The notes: generated by a model from the sequence alone, not told the origin. A DNA stretch of 64,000 nt from Paenibacillus sp. An7 (GCF_009870785.1 NZ_WTWX01000002.1:433836-497835); one strand, 5' to 3'. Counted from the first letter of the stretch, positions 55,273 to 64,000 are shown. Numbers and translations: made by a program.

Positions 55273-56898
55273 TTATTTTCCTTCTTTGTACTCTTTATAT
55301 GTTTTGTTTGCAAGTTCCAGATACTGCGTCAGTCCTTGGCTCTCCAGTTCTTTTACAAACGCATCAAACTCGGACAAATCTCGGTCACCCAGAATAAATT
55401 TGAGTGTATTTTGATCTGTATAATCTTTAAGCGGTGTACTGAGGAGTGTAACTCTCTCACGTTCTTCTATAGAATACGGGATTGGAGGTTCTGCTGGAAG
55501 GACCTCTTTGACTTCTTTCATGTCATTTTGGAACTTCAGTTCTTCTTCACTAAACATAGAGTGCAGCAAATCTGTCGTCCCGCCATAGGCGAATACTCCA
55601 CCAGAGAAACCGTAATCGATACGTAAATCTTTTGTACCTTTTGGATTCAGTCCATTGAAGTTAATATCATCAGCGAGTTTACGCACCCCATTTTCTTTCG
55701 TATATGTCTCTCCTTCGACTCCCCATTTCGCAAACTCTTGACCTTCATCGCTGTAATACAGCCAATCGATAAACTGGAGAATTGCTTCGAAATTTTCACT
55801 TTGTTTTGCTTTTGCTGAGATCATGACACCGTTCTCAAGTCTTCCTCCAGACATGAGCTGACCTGCAGGTCCGCCAGGCACCGTGATTTTGGCAACTGAG
55901 AACTTACCTTCACCAAGTGTCTTATTCATATCATTACGGTGCAGAACAACGGTTTGAGAATTTCCATTAATAATAAACGATTTCCCGTTTATAAATTTTT
56001 GAATAGCCTGATCATCGTCTTGAGTAAAACTTTCTTTATCCAGCAATCCTTCTGCTACGAGCTCGTGGAAATAAGTCAGCATATCCTTATACTCCTGTGT
56101 AGCCGCAGTATATACAAACTCATCTTGTTCTGGCTTGTAAGTCAGGCCGCTTCCAAATCCCCATCCGCCTTTCGTTCCAAATCCAGTTGAAGCAACATTC
56201 AGTGTGCTTAGGAATTTAAAACGATCCGAGAAAGGGATAGAGTCCGGGTACTCTTTTTTAAGCTCCTGCATGACCGTCTTCAGTTCATCCCACGTCTTCG
56301 GTATGGCAAGATTATGTTTTTCCAAAATATCTGTACGTATGATCAGCGTATAATCTGGCCAAATTTCTTCGTGTAGTCCCGGAAGAACATAGTATTTTCC
56401 GTCTTCTTGGCGAAGACCTTCTAGCTCAGTATCAAGGCCCCACTTCTCTACTTTATCCTTGAAATTTGGCATCAAGTCAATGTAGTCACTGACAGGCAGG
56501 ATTGCACTAGAGGACACAAAGGCGGATTCTTCACCTGGATACGTTTTAGGGATAACGAGCGGTGCATCACCCGAACTAATGAGCAAAGATCGTTTTTGAG
56601 GATAATCACTCATCGGTACAATAACAGGATCCAGCGTAACACCGGTCATCTCTGTGATTTTCTTAAATAACAACCAATCTTTTTTGTAAGGATAAAGCGG
56701 CTGATCACTATACATAATCGATAGATTAAAAGGTTCCGTTGCTTTAAAGGTTTCTCCTACGGCGTAGGATTCCATTGCTCCTTTATTTTGGATCTCTGCT
56801 TCTTTTCCGCCCATACCATTGCTGCATGCCGCTAGTGATAGACTGAGTATAGCTGCAAGTGCTGTTTTTCCCATCATGTGAAGAGAAGGTTTCTTCAT
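55273..56898 (-). CDS. lplA: Aldouronate ABC transporter substrate-binding lipoprotein (LplA-like)
   Basis: 541 residues, the large SBP class used for oligosaccharides. Lipoprotein signal MKKPSLHMMGKTALAAILSL ending LAACSNG (Cys25). Mature part: VPMSDYPQKRSLLISSGDAP near 95, VLPGLHEEIWPDYTLIIRTD near 170. AGGGGGCAAC lies 5 nt before the ATG. It follows two LplB/YtcP-type permeases and is in one direction with aguA, matching the aldouronate-utilisation clusters of xylanolytic Paenibacillus. ATPase is not encoded here. Confidence 0.88.
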   Translation of the reverse strand: MKKPSLHMMGKTALAAILSLSLAACSNGMGGKEAEIQNKGAMESYAVGETFKATEPFNLSIMYSDQPLYPYKKDWLLFKKITEMTGVTLDPVIVPMSDYPQKRSLLISSGDAPLVIPKTYPGEESAFVSSSAILPVSDYIDLMPNFKDKVEKWGLDTELEGLRQEDGKYYVLPGLHEEIWPDYTLIIRTDILEKHNLAIPKTWDELKTVMQELKKEYPDSIPFSDRFKFLSTLNVASTGFGTKGGWGFGSGLTYKPEQDEFVYTAATQEYKDMLTYFHELVAEGLLDKESFTQDDDQAIQKFINGKSFIINGNSQTVVLHRNDMNKTLGEGKFSVAKITVPGGPAGQLMSGGRLENGVMISAKAKQSENFEAILQFIDWLYYSDEGQEFAKWGVEGETYTKENGVRKLADDINFNGLNPKGTKDLRIDYGFSGGVFAYGGTTDLLHSMFSEEELKFQNDMKEVKEVLPAEPPIPYSIEERERVTLLSTPLKDYTDQNTLKFILGDRDLSEFDAFVKELESQGLTQYLELANKTYKEYKEGK

Positions 56899-56971
56899 TT
56901 TGTTGCCCCCTTTAATTAAATGAATTACTCAATAGTGGACGATAATGGACGATCTTTTCATGTCTTAGGTG

Positions 56972-57844
56972 TTAACCTTTGACCGATCCAAGCATGATAC
57001 CGGATACAAAATACTTTTGGACAAAAGGATAAATCGTTAAAATAGGTAAAATCGTTAAAACCATGGTGACTGATTTGATGTTAGCAGAAATTTGAGTCAA
57101 ATTATCAGCAGATGTAGCTCCTGCCGAAGTTCCTCCCGTAGCAGCAGCAATCATATTCCGAAGGTAAATCGTAACTGGGAACTTTTCTTTTTGATCAAGG
57201 TATAGAAAGGCTGGAAACCAGGAGTTCCAGTGCCCAACGGCATAGAATAGAACCATCGTCGCCATAACCGCTTTACTAAGTGGCAGAATGATACGAAATA
57301 AAATCCCGTACGTACTTAGTCCATCAATAGCTGCGGCTTCTTCTAATTCTTCCGGCATGTTCTCAAAGAAAGATTTCATAATGAGCATGTTATATATGCT
57401 GATTGCCCCCGGAATAACAAGGGCCCACATGGAATTACTGAATCCAAGGCTGTTAATCAGTACGTAGTTGGGAATCAGTCCGCCATTAAAAAACATAGTG
57501 AAGACGGCAAACATCGTTAGAAACTTGCGTCCCATAAGTCTTTTTTTAGATAATGCATAAGCAAAAATGGTAGACAAAAACATGGAGATCGCTGTTCCTA
57601 CTAGGGTATAAACAACTGTGTTTTTGTAATTAGTCCAGAACATATTGTCTTTTACGACGGTCTTGTAAGTATCAATATTAAATCCCCTCGGAATGAGATT
57701 CACCTTTCCCGAATTAATATAGGCTTCACTGCTGAACGACTGTGCAACTACATTGAGAAAGGGATACAAAGTGATAAAGACAATACATAGTAAGAAGACC
57801 GCATTACAAGTTTTAAAAATTTTATAGGACATGGATTCCTTCAT
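56972..57844 (-). CDS. ytcP: Aldouronate ABC transporter permease (YtcP/LplC-like)
   Basis: 290 residues, six helices. Starts MKESMSYKIFKTCNAVFLLC; the EAA loop is ELEEAAAIDGLSTYGILFRI (near 165) and it ends YFVSGIMLGSVKG, as in this subfamily. AAGGGGGAG precedes the ATG. It forms the channel with the LplB-like gene upstream. Confidence 0.9.
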   Translation of the reverse strand: MKESMSYKIFKTCNAVFLLCIVFITLYPFLNVVAQSFSSEAYINSGKVNLIPRGFNIDTYKTVVKDNMFWTNYKNTVVYTLVGTAISMFLSTIFAYALSKKRLMGRKFLTMFAVFTMFFNGGLIPNYVLINSLGFSNSMWALVIPGAISIYNMLIMKSFFENMPEELEEAAAIDGLSTYGILFRIILPLSKAVMATMVLFYAVGHWNSWFPAFLYLDQKEKFPVTIYLRNMIAAATGGTSAGATSADNLTQISANIKSVTMVLTILPILTIYPFVQKYFVSGIMLGSVKG

Positions 57845-57857
57845 ATCTCACTCCCCC

Positions 57858-58829
57858 TTACCATAAGCTTCGTTCTGTCAGTCTGCGTGAGATGGCATTA
57901 ACCGAGAAAACAAGGATTAACCCAATAATGGACTCAAACAGACCAATCGCTGTTGCATAGCTGAAGTTGCTAGACCCAATTCCGACACGATAGAGATAAG
58001 TGGATATCACATCGGAAGTTTCGTAGATAAGTGGGTTGTAAAGTAAGAGAATTTTCTCAAATCCTACCGCAAGGAAACTTCCCATATTTAGAATGAGCAG
58101 CGTTACGATCGTTGGTAAAATGCCTGGAATCGTTACATGCAACGTCTGTTTCCAACGATTTGCCCCGTCAATCCTTGCGGCTTCATACAGGGAATCATCA
58201 ATTGTAGTGAGTGCTGCGAGATAGAGTATGGCCCCCCATCCCATGCCTTGCCAGATTTCAGAAGTAATATAGATGGTACGAAACCACTCTGCACGCTGCA
58301 TAAAGTTAATCGGCTCACCTGTGAAGAATTGCACCAGTGCATTGATGGAACCATTCGTGGCAGTCAACTGCAGAATCATCCCTGCGACGATAACAATGGA
58401 TAGAAAGTGTGGCAGGTAAGATGCTGTCTGCACAAATTTCTTAAACTTTTTACTCCTCACTTCATTAAGCAGAAGGGCAAAAATAATTGGCATCGGAAAA
58501 GTAAGAAGCATCGTAAGTCCGCCTAGAATAATCGTGTTTGTGAATACTCGCCAGAATGTAGGATCATGGATGAACATCTGGAAATAATGCAGTCCTACCC
58601 ATTTTTCTCCAAAGATACTTCCTCCAGGTACAAAACGGCGAAACGCAATCACATTTCCAATCATCGGTCCGTATTTGAATATAAGTAAGTAGATAATAGG
58701 CAATACAAGCAAAGAGTATAGCTGCCAGTCTTTACGAAGAAGAGATCCTATCATTTGCAGTTTGTTTTTTGGTGCCATTTTTATTTGGGGCTGTGTACTG
58801 CTTACGGTTTTCGTATCCATGTTCATCAT
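57858..58829 (-). CDS. lplB: Aldouronate ABC transporter permease (LplB-like)
   Basis: 323 residues, six helices after a ~30-residue cytosolic lead. EAA loop: DSLYEAARIDGANRWKQTLH (near 218). The ATG at 58829 has TTGGAG close by; ATG codons at positions 2 and 4 have better spacing and may be used. First gene of the importer operon; the 547-bp region before it holds an operator-like palindrome, a cre-like site and the terminator of the next gene. Confidence 0.9.
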   Translation of the reverse strand: MMNMDTKTVSSTQPQIKMAPKNKLQMIGSLLRKDWQLYSLLVLPIIYLLIFKYGPMIGNVIAFRRFVPGGSIFGEKWVGLHYFQMFIHDPTFWRVFTNTIILGGLTMLLTFPMPIIFALLLNEVRSKKFKKFVQTASYLPHFLSIVIVAGMILQLTATNGSINALVQFFTGEPINFMQRAEWFRTIYITSEIWQGMGWGAILYLAALTTIDDSLYEAARIDGANRWKQTLHVTIPGILPTIVTLLILNMGSFLAVGFEKILLLYNPLIYETSDVISTYLYRVGIGSSNFSYATAIGLFESIIGLILVFSVNAISRRLTERSLW

Positions 58830-59050
58830 TCACTCCAATCCATTTAAGCTCGGCCCTGATCGATGTCATTACGGTTCTTGGAATCTAAGTTTCAACTCAC
58901 GAATGAGCTCACGAATGAATATTCGCATCACCCGATGAGTAACCCCTTCTATTAATTCTGCGATTCAATCCCCCTTTTCTATTAGATCAATAGGTCTCAA
59001 CAATAGACACATTCCATATTACATAACGTATCCTTAGACCCATCCATTTA

Positions 59051-59064
59051 AAAAAGCGCTTACA
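59051..59064 (-). promoter_or_regulatory. Weak cre-like site upstream of lplB
   Basis: On the minus strand TGTAAGCGCTTTTT matches the CcpA core (TGNAARCGNT) but not the final CA. About 220 bp before lplB. Confidence 0.35.
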
Positions 59065-59172
59065 ATACAACTTTTAAAACAACACCGCTTTTTCAATAGA
59101 CTCTTTACAAAACGCCCCTTGAATTACAAGCAACTACGGAAATGCCTCAAAACTGACTTCAGCTACTTTTGA

Positions 59173-59191
59173 ATACTAGTCATACTAGTAT
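59173..59191. promoter_or_regulatory. Candidate GntR operator upstream of the aldouronate importer
   Basis: Perfect dyad ATACTAGT-CAT-ACTAGTAT, containing the 10-bp palindrome ATACTAGTAT that recurs (one change) before the gntR gene. Confidence 0.55.
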
Positions 59192-59296
59192 GTTAGTTGG
59201 GTTTATTGTAATCTACCATTTCCATTAATTCAATATATTTCTTATATTTGGTCCTGATTTTTTTCTGAGGCTCTCTAACCGCTTCCATTTGCTCAC

Positions 59297-59364
59297 AAAA
59301 AAAGCACCCTCTAAGAATCAAGTATCCTAACCCTATGGTTAGTTACCTATTCTATAAAAGTGCT
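59297..59364 (-). terminator. Terminator of the second sigma/anti-sigma operon
   Basis: Outer AGCAC / GTGCT, inner CCTAACC / GGTTAG; on the minus strand the hairpin is followed by seven T. Confidence 0.7.
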
Positions 59365-59376
59365 ATAGTTATTTAT

Positions 59377-60342
59377 CTATTCTTTTTTTGATATTGCATG
59401 AATTAGACGATCCGCCATCTTCACCATCTCTTCTTCACTTAAAGCTTCACTTGCGCTATCTTCCATAAAGTATGCTGTGGAAGTTGATTCATCATACCAA
59501 GCGATTTTAGTATTAAAGTAAGTATTACTTGGATCCTGTACAATTACGGCTTCCTGTGACCCTATCTTTATTTTCCTGCTTATCGCGCCAGCTGGTTGAG
59601 ATACGTTTATTCCGATAGCATACGAGGCAAGGACTGTAAGGCTGTACGGTTCCTCTTTTGTAGAAAAATAGAGATGGACGCCACTGGACTTACTCCAATG
59701 CAAAGTCTCTGCAGATATTTTCTCTTTGCTTCCCTTTGCCTTTAAACTCAGCCTTTGAAGCAGCTTATCATATTCGGATCCCTCTCCATCTCCAGCTAAA
59801 GGATATTTCGGCCAGATTTCTGCATAATAAAATGAATATCCTTTTGGTAAATAAGAGGACAGAATCACACTAGGTGCACTTGTACTTTTTGCTTTCTTAT
59901 AATACTCGTTAATATCGTAATATTGGATGGGTTTATACTCATAAAGAATTTTATTTGGACCAAGATAGGCTTGCAAGTCAGCCTCTATGGGAAAATACGC
60001 TATGAGTTCACCGGGTTTGGCTTCTGGTTTCAATTGCTCTATCCGTTTAGATTCTTTTGAATAATACTTACGCTCTTTCCAAGGAATCGTGTCTACGATG
60101 ACTTTCCCCTTCTTATTATAGATTTTCGCAAATTCCTCGGCAGCATAGGTTGTTACCGAAGCAATACACACACAGAAGAGAAGGAACAAAGATACTGTTT
60201 TCCATCTATGGTTACTTTTTTTCTTCATTGTTGAGTTCGTGATCTGATCTATAACACGAGGGGCAACCGAAATCTGCTTAAGTTCTTCGTCCGTTACACT
60301 ATGCCGCCTTATGCTTTGGTTTTCATTAGTGAAAATGTCCAT
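59377..60342 (-). CDS. Probable anti-sigma factor, single-pass membrane protein
   Basis: 321 residues. The cytosolic N-terminus of ~45 residues (MDIFTNENQSIRRHSVTDEE) precedes one membrane helix (VSLFLLFCVCIASVTTYAAE, about 50-69). The extracytoplasmic part includes DLQAYLGPNKILYEYKPIQY and a DUF4367-like C-terminal segment ending EALSEEEMVKMADRLIHAIS. Start ATG 60342 is supported by GGGAGG at 9 nt and overlaps the sigma gene by 34 bp, which indicates coupling. By position it should hold the ECF sigma factor inactive. No ABC genes follow, unlike the other sigma operon. Confidence 0.75.
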   Translation of the reverse strand: MDIFTNENQSIRRHSVTDEELKQISVAPRVIDQITNSTMKKKSNHRWKTVSLFLLFCVCIASVTTYAAEEFAKIYNKKGKVIVDTIPWKERKYYSKESKRIEQLKPEAKPGELIAYFPIEADLQAYLGPNKILYEYKPIQYYDINEYYKKAKSTSAPSVILSSYLPKGYSFYYAEIWPKYPLAGDGEGSEYDKLLQRLSLKAKGSKEKISAETLHWSKSSGVHLYFSTKEEPYSLTVLASYAIGINVSQPAGAISRKIKIGSQEAVIVQDPSNTYFNTKIAWYDESTSTAYFMEDSASEALSEEEMVKMADRLIHAISKKE

Positions 60343-60875
60343 TCCTCCCCATCCTCCCGCTCCATCCATGTTTTTTTCACTTTCATCTTTGTTCTGCTGA
60401 TTCTTTTTCGGACAGCTTCTGAGCTGGTTCCTGTGATCTCCGATATTTCTTGATAGGTTTTTTCGTGAAATACATGAAGAATAAGTAGACTCCGCTCCGC
60501 ATGACTGAGACTGAGAAATACTTTTTCAAATGCAGGACTAAAAATACTTCGCTCATGAACATCTGTATTTGTTTTACTTCTCTCCTCCATAAAAAGCAAA
60601 GACTTAGCCTTTTCATAAACTTTTCTTTTTCTCAAGACATTAATACAGTGGTTATAAGCAATCTTGTACAGCCAGGAATTAAAATTATACTTCGGCTTGT
60701 AGGAATCAATCGATTTGTACGCCTTAAAGAAAATCTCTTGGATCGCATCCTCTGCATCTTGTTCGCTGTTCAAAATCCGGCTGCAATAGATGAATATCTG
60801 CCTTTCATATTGATGTACAATATAACTGAATTTCTCGATGTCTCCAGCCTTCACGTCAGCTATGTATTGTTCCAT
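60309..60875 (-). CDS. ECF RNA polymerase sigma factor
   Basis: 188 residues. Sigma-2: YIVHQYERQIFIYCSRILNS then EQDAEDAIQEIFFKAYKSID and FNSWLYKIAYNHCIN (about 18-75). Sigma-4: LSHAERSLLILHVFHEKTYQ then EISEITGTSSEAVRKRISRT (about 122-165). GGGAGAGG lies 12 nt before the ATG. It is the first gene of a two-gene operon with a membrane anti-sigma. Target genes unknown. Confidence 0.9.
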   Translation of the reverse strand: MEQYIADVKAGDIEKFSYIVHQYERQIFIYCSRILNSEQDAEDAIQEIFFKAYKSIDSYKPKYNFNSWLYKIAYNHCINVLRKRKVYEKAKSLLFMEERSKTNTDVHERSIFSPAFEKVFLSLSHAERSLLILHVFHEKTYQEISEITGTSSEAVRKRISRTKMKVKKTWMEREDGEEWTFSLMKTKA

Positions 60876-61054
60876 TCGTTCCAGTGCCCTCTCCCCCTTT
60901 CTGCTTGTTTATCTATATAACAGTTGTGAACTTAGAAAACGGACACAGTGAACTAAATATATAAATTCTCTTTAAGTACATTACTTCTAAAATGCCTCCT
61001 AATACGTTGCTATGCCACTAAAGATAAGGGACTTTAATTACGATTCATCACAAC

Positions 61055-61083
61055 AAAAAAGACCCTGATAATCTATCAAGGCT
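61055..61083 (-). terminator. Terminator of the GNAT gene
   Basis: GACC-CTGATA / TATCA-AGG stem with six T on the minus strand. Confidence 0.6.
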
Positions 61084-61100
61084 CGCATCTCCATCTCGTA

Positions 61101-61535
61101 TTAATACTCCAGCTTGTAAACTACTTCTCCCTCAATTACACGACCATCTGCTGCAAATCCTAACTTCTCATATAAATGCTTTGCCCAAGTATTCTCTGGT
61201 TCAAAACTTATGTAGATTACCTCATGCTTTTTATCCTCTTTAATCCTGTCGATTAACTGCTCCATTGCAGCCTTACCATAGCCTTTTGACTGATACTTTT
61301 CATCAATCATTACACGGTAGATCCAGTATTCCCGATCCTCATTATCTATACAGTACATCGTAAACCCTACTAAAATGTCATCGTGGTAGATCGACAAACA
61401 GATACACTCCGGAAATGCCTTAGCCTGTGCCAGAGAAAATAGATTGTTCGCTACAAACTCTTTCTGTCTATCTGCTACACCCAGCTTAATCACATCAAAG
61501 AAGTTATTTCTATCGATCTCCCGAAATTCAATCAT
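61101..61535 (-). CDS. GNAT-family N-acetyltransferase
   Basis: 144 residues. The acetyl-CoA pyrophosphate loop is YQSKGYGKAAMEQLIDRIKE (Q/RxxGxG/A, about residue 83), followed by the family C-terminal pattern FEPENTWAKHLYEKLGFAAD (N, LYEKLGF). Similar to spermidine/spermine acetyltransferase-like (BltD/PaiA) and general small-molecule acetylases; acceptor unknown. The ATG has GGGGGATAG. Monocistronic. Confidence 0.87.
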   Translation of the reverse strand: MIEFREIDRNNFFDVIKLGVADRQKEFVANNLFSLAQAKAFPECICLSIYHDDILVGFTMYCIDNEDREYWIYRVMIDEKYQSKGYGKAAMEQLIDRIKEDKKHEVIYISFEPENTWAKHLYEKLGFAADGRVIEGEVVYKLEY

Positions 61536-61713
61536 AATCTATCCCCCCATAAGTTATCAGCTATCCCGAATTGATCAAGCCAGCCCTGCCGTTAGTTCAG
61601 CTTTATACAAATTTGAGAACCTTAATCTTTTGGTATATCATGTCATAATTAGCAACAATCAGACAAGGGAAAAATTAATTAAACTCAAAATTTCCTGGTC
61701 AGCTGCAAAAAAA

Positions 61714-61743
61714 AGAACCTCTGAATTTAAAATTCAAGGTTCT
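61714..61743 (-). terminator. Orphan terminator-like hairpin
   Basis: AGAACC-TC-TGAATTTA / AATTCA-AGGTTCT, with eight T on the minus strand. It does not end any gene I can identify; the prsA-like gene already has its own terminator at 61958. The 485-bp region also holds GCAAGC-CTAATA-GCTTGC at 61785 and a repeated GCATTAACCAAT. A small RNA is possible. Confidence 0.5.
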
Positions 61744-61957
61744 CAAAAAGTAAAAGTCGATTCGTTATAAAGTTCATAAAAATAAGCAAGCCTAATAGCT
61801 TGCATTAACCAATGCATTAACCAATAAAACGGATTGACCACTAATCTTTTGGGTATTGTTATAATTTCTTATCCATTAACACCGAGAGAAATCGTACCGA
61901 ACTTTTTATCACATTTAAAATATAACAAGATAAGTATACAACGATCCTGTTATAAGC

Positions 61958-61996
61958 AAAAAAAGAAGGCAACCCATTTTATTGGTGCCTTCTCTT
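61958..61996 (-). terminator. Intrinsic terminator of the PrsA-like gene
   Basis: AGAAGGC-A-ACC / GGT-GCCTTCT with seven T on the minus strand. Confidence 0.85.
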
Positions 61997-62020
61997 CTTA
62001 TTTCATCGAATTTCTGTCGC

Positions 62021-63124
62021 TTATTCAGTTGTTGTCGTTTCGGTTGTTGTCGTTTCTGTAGGATCAGTAGATTCAGTAGTCTTTGTTTCTTCAAGTTTAT
62101 TGGTTATCTTTGCATTGGAACGCAGATCAGACAACCATGTGGAAGACAGTTCGCTAACTTGTTGATCTACTAGCAATTTGCGAATATCTTCTTTTTTATC
62201 TTCAAGTGTTGGATTTGCAGCTTCTTTATAATCTGTTTTCTTAATAATATGGTAACCATGATCGGACTTGACTGGTTCACTGATCTCATTGATTTCCAAG
62301 GAGAAAGCTGCTTTCTCGAACTCTTCTACCATTTGACCTTCACCGAAGAATCCAAGATCTCCGCCATTTGTTGCTGAAGCTGTGTCTGTAGATTTCTCAG
62401 ATGCCAAGGTTGCAAAGTCTGCTCCTCCATCCAGCTCTTTCTTAATCGCTTCAGCTTCTTCCTTCGTTGCTACAAGGATATGTGAAGCTCTTACTTGCTC
62501 TGGCGTAGCAAATGAATCTTTATTCTCTTCGTAATAGGTGCTAATATCTTCGTCTGTCACCTTCGTTTGCGGCTCTAAAATTTTGCGGATTTTCACTTGA
62601 ATTTCCGTGTTTTCCTTGAGGTCATCAAGTGTCATGCCTGATTGGGCAAGAGCTGAATTTAGGGCTTCTTCACCGCCAAATTGCGTCTTGAGCGCTTCAA
62701 TCTCAGCGTTCACATCTTCTTCTGTAATAGAGACGTTGGCCTTCGCTGCCGCCTGGTCAATAAGTTCCATAGTAATCAAATTATCAAGTGTAGACGTTCC
62801 ACCAAGTGTCACCAATTCACTATATAAGTCGTCCTTTGTAATCTTGGTACCGTTGACTGAAGCCACAGCTTCATTGTCTCCCCCAAATGGAGGTTTGATC
62901 AGTACGATAACAAGAATTACAGCAAGAACTCCTGATACAATCATCCATACTAAGCTGCTCTTTCCTTTTGTAGTAACCTCGGAATTATGATCTGCTAACG
63001 TCTCCACATTCTTCTCTTGCATTACTGTCTCTGGAGATGTTTCTTGCTGTACTGTTTCCTGCTCTTCAGTTAAAGAATCTTTCTTTTCTTCTTCGTTATC
63101 ATTTTGTAATGGTTTATTATCCAA
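62021..63124 (-). CDS. Membrane-anchored PrsA/PpiC-like peptidyl-prolyl isomerase
   Basis: 367 residues from a TTG with GGGAGA upstream. An acidic cytosolic lead of ~55 residues (DNEEEKKDSLTEEQETVQQE) precedes one membrane helix (SLVWMIVSGVLAVILVIVLI, ~57-77). A SurA_N-like chaperone part follows (SVNGTKITKDDLYSELVTLG), then a parvulin domain: RASHILVATKEEAEAIKKEL near 205 and GGDLGFFGEGQMVEEFEKAA and VKSDHGYHIIKK near 250-290. The tail is Thr/Glu-rich (TETTTTETTTTE). It assists folding of exported proteins. Unlike Bacillus PrsA there is no lipobox Cys. Confidence 0.9.
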   Translation of the reverse strand: MDNKPLQNDNEEEKKDSLTEEQETVQQETSPETVMQEKNVETLADHNSEVTTKGKSSLVWMIVSGVLAVILVIVLIKPPFGGDNEAVASVNGTKITKDDLYSELVTLGGTSTLDNLITMELIDQAAAKANVSITEEDVNAEIEALKTQFGGEEALNSALAQSGMTLDDLKENTEIQVKIRKILEPQTKVTDEDISTYYEENKDSFATPEQVRASHILVATKEEAEAIKKELDGGADFATLASEKSTDTASATNGGDLGFFGEGQMVEEFEKAAFSLEINEISEPVKSDHGYHIIKKTDYKEAANPTLEDKKEDIRKLLVDQQVSELSSTWLSDLRSNAKITNKLEETKTTESTDPTETTTTETTTTE

Positions 63125-63449
63125 TTTTTAAAATCTCCCTTCGCGATTTCCTTCTCACTCTATTAAATATAAAGGTTTTATAAAACAAAACATTAAAATA
63201 ACATAAAAATTTTAAAATATATCATTTTCATTCACTTTTCACCAAAAGATAGATAATAGATTATTCCACATAAAGATTTGATAGAATTAAATTAATAATA
63301 GAGAATTGATAGAATTAATAAAAATCAGGGCTACCCGCCCATTAAATGGAACCTCCAATATAAGTTGATGTCTAACATTCAGGATTTAGTTCATAGCGTG
63401 TGTTTATTGTTTTACGCGTTTTACAAACTCAACTGACTAAAACCATAAT

Positions 63450-63511
63450 AAAAAAGACCTTAATAAGGTCTCTTAACAAGTCTCTTAACAGTCTCTCAAC
63501 AAGGTCTCTTT
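63450..63511 (-). terminator. Terminator hairpin plus short direct repeats
   Basis: AGACCTTA / TAAGGTCT with six T on the minus strand; next to it the unit GTCTCTTAACAA recurs about four times with small changes (63467-63511). The rest of 63125-63546 is AT-rich without genes. Confidence 0.6.
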
Positions 63512-63546
63512 TGCACGTTTGCAGCTAAATAAGCACCTATAAGTTT

Positions 63547-64000
63547 CTATACGTCAAATTCTATACTAGCAATTTTCCACTCTTCGTTAAACTTTATAAA
63601 ACTTAAATGTAGGAATGTTGGAGGGATTTCAGGTTCACCCTTTAAGTCGGTGTAGAATTCCCTAATAAAGATCTGAAATGTATTTGATTTAGGATCATAT
63701 TCATACCCTTGGATTACCCAATCATCGAGATGAATCTTTTTTTCATAATTAAATAAGAGCCATTCATCACCGTTAGCATCTTTGGCGTATAACTTGTTAT
63801 CTTTTTCTTCAAGCACGATGTCGTCTGATAACAATTGGCGCAGCCTGTCCATATCTCCTGTTGTGTGAGCTTGAACAAACTCCATTGAAATATTACTTAT
63901 AAAAGCATAGTTTTCTTTTTCTGTATTATAATTATCGATCTTTGTAGGTAGCGTCAAGAATTTTGTGTAAATGAAAATATCCTCTTCTTGTAGAAAGTAG
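63547..64000 (-). CDS. Hypothetical protein, 5' end outside window
   Basis: The minus frame is open from the right edge to a stop at 63547 (151 codons seen). A TTG at 63957 is possible but lacks a ribosome binding site, and upstream codons (FLQEEDIFIYTKFLTLPTKI) read on without a stop, so the start probably lies beyond base 64000. The visible part looks like an NTF2/SnoaL-like alpha+beta fold: SMEFVQAHTTGDMDRLRQLL followed by DDIVLEEKDNK and the closing strands FLHLSFIKFNEEWKIASIEF. Function unknown. Confidence 0.6.
   Translation of the reverse strand, partial: YFLQEEDIFIYTKFLTLPTKIDNYNTEKENYAFISNISMEFVQAHTTGDMDRLRQLLSDDIVLEEKDNKLYAKDANGDEWLLFNYEKKIHLDDWVIQGYEYDPKSNTFQIFIREFYTDLKGEPEIPPTFLHLSFIKFNEEWKIASIEFDV

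Noticed and set aside
61834..62061. 75-codon plus-strand frame before the PrsA-like gene
   Set aside because: It runs through the prsA terminator hairpin and into antisense of that gene; no ribosome binding site.

Overview
The window looks like a chromosomal segment of a Paenibacillus-type Bacillota. The reasons are strong AGGAGG-type ribosome binding sites, many TTG/GTG starts, three AraC-controlled or AraC-adjacent sugar loci, plant-polysaccharide hydrolases (GH5, GH27, GH67, GH95), LplA/LplB/YtcP-type transport genes and futalosine-pathway menaquinone genes. I saw no rRNA, tRNA, CRISPR array, prophage or transposase.

Layout. 1-9.3 kb: a GH5 cellulase cut by the left edge and preceded by a cre-like site; a PbuG-type purine permease behind an attenuator-like leader; an AraC regulator divergent from an oxidoreductase plus two TIM-barrel isomerases; a GH27 glycosidase with its own AraC regulator. 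9.3-19.3 kb: small unknown genes, a Mug-type DNA glycosylase, an AEC transporter, an EAL phosphodiesterase, a CUT1 sugar importer with AraC regulator, an SsuD-like monooxygenase, then decayed remnants. 19.5-30.7 kb: an S9 peptidase, a secreted coiled-coil protein, and a formate dehydrogenase block (DUF1641 + fdhA) lying between two ~380-bp direct repeats made of the junction of its two neighbours; then a YtrA/YtrB-like GntR-ABC operon. fdhA is broken by a perfect 110-bp tandem duplication.

30.8-39.7 kb: mqnB-mqnD, a histidine kinase containing a degenerate GGDEF domain, and a compact cassette of a short TnrA-like regulator, a Tat-exported flavin amine oxidase, an exported RidA protein and a TatA, with a GlnR/TnrA-type site in the divergent intergenic region. 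A polar amino-acid ABC importer follows. I think this cassette is the best candidate for an undescribed system: extracellular oxidative deamination with its own imine hydrolase and its own export component.

40-50.2 kb: a GH95 fucosidase-like enzyme, a DUF990-type ABC exporter, and an ECF sigma / anti-sigma / ABC exporter operon. 50.6-58.8 kb: an orphan LpxA homologue (unexpected in a Gram-positive lineage), then an aldouronate (glucuronoxylan) utilisation locus with importer, SBP, Nif3-like protein, GntR regulator and alpha-glucuronidase; a shared palindrome ATACTWGTAT upstream of both the importer and the gntR gene marks a probable operator. 59-64 kb: a second ECF sigma/anti-sigma pair, a GNAT acetyltransferase, a membrane-anchored PrsA-like foldase and a gene running off the right edge.
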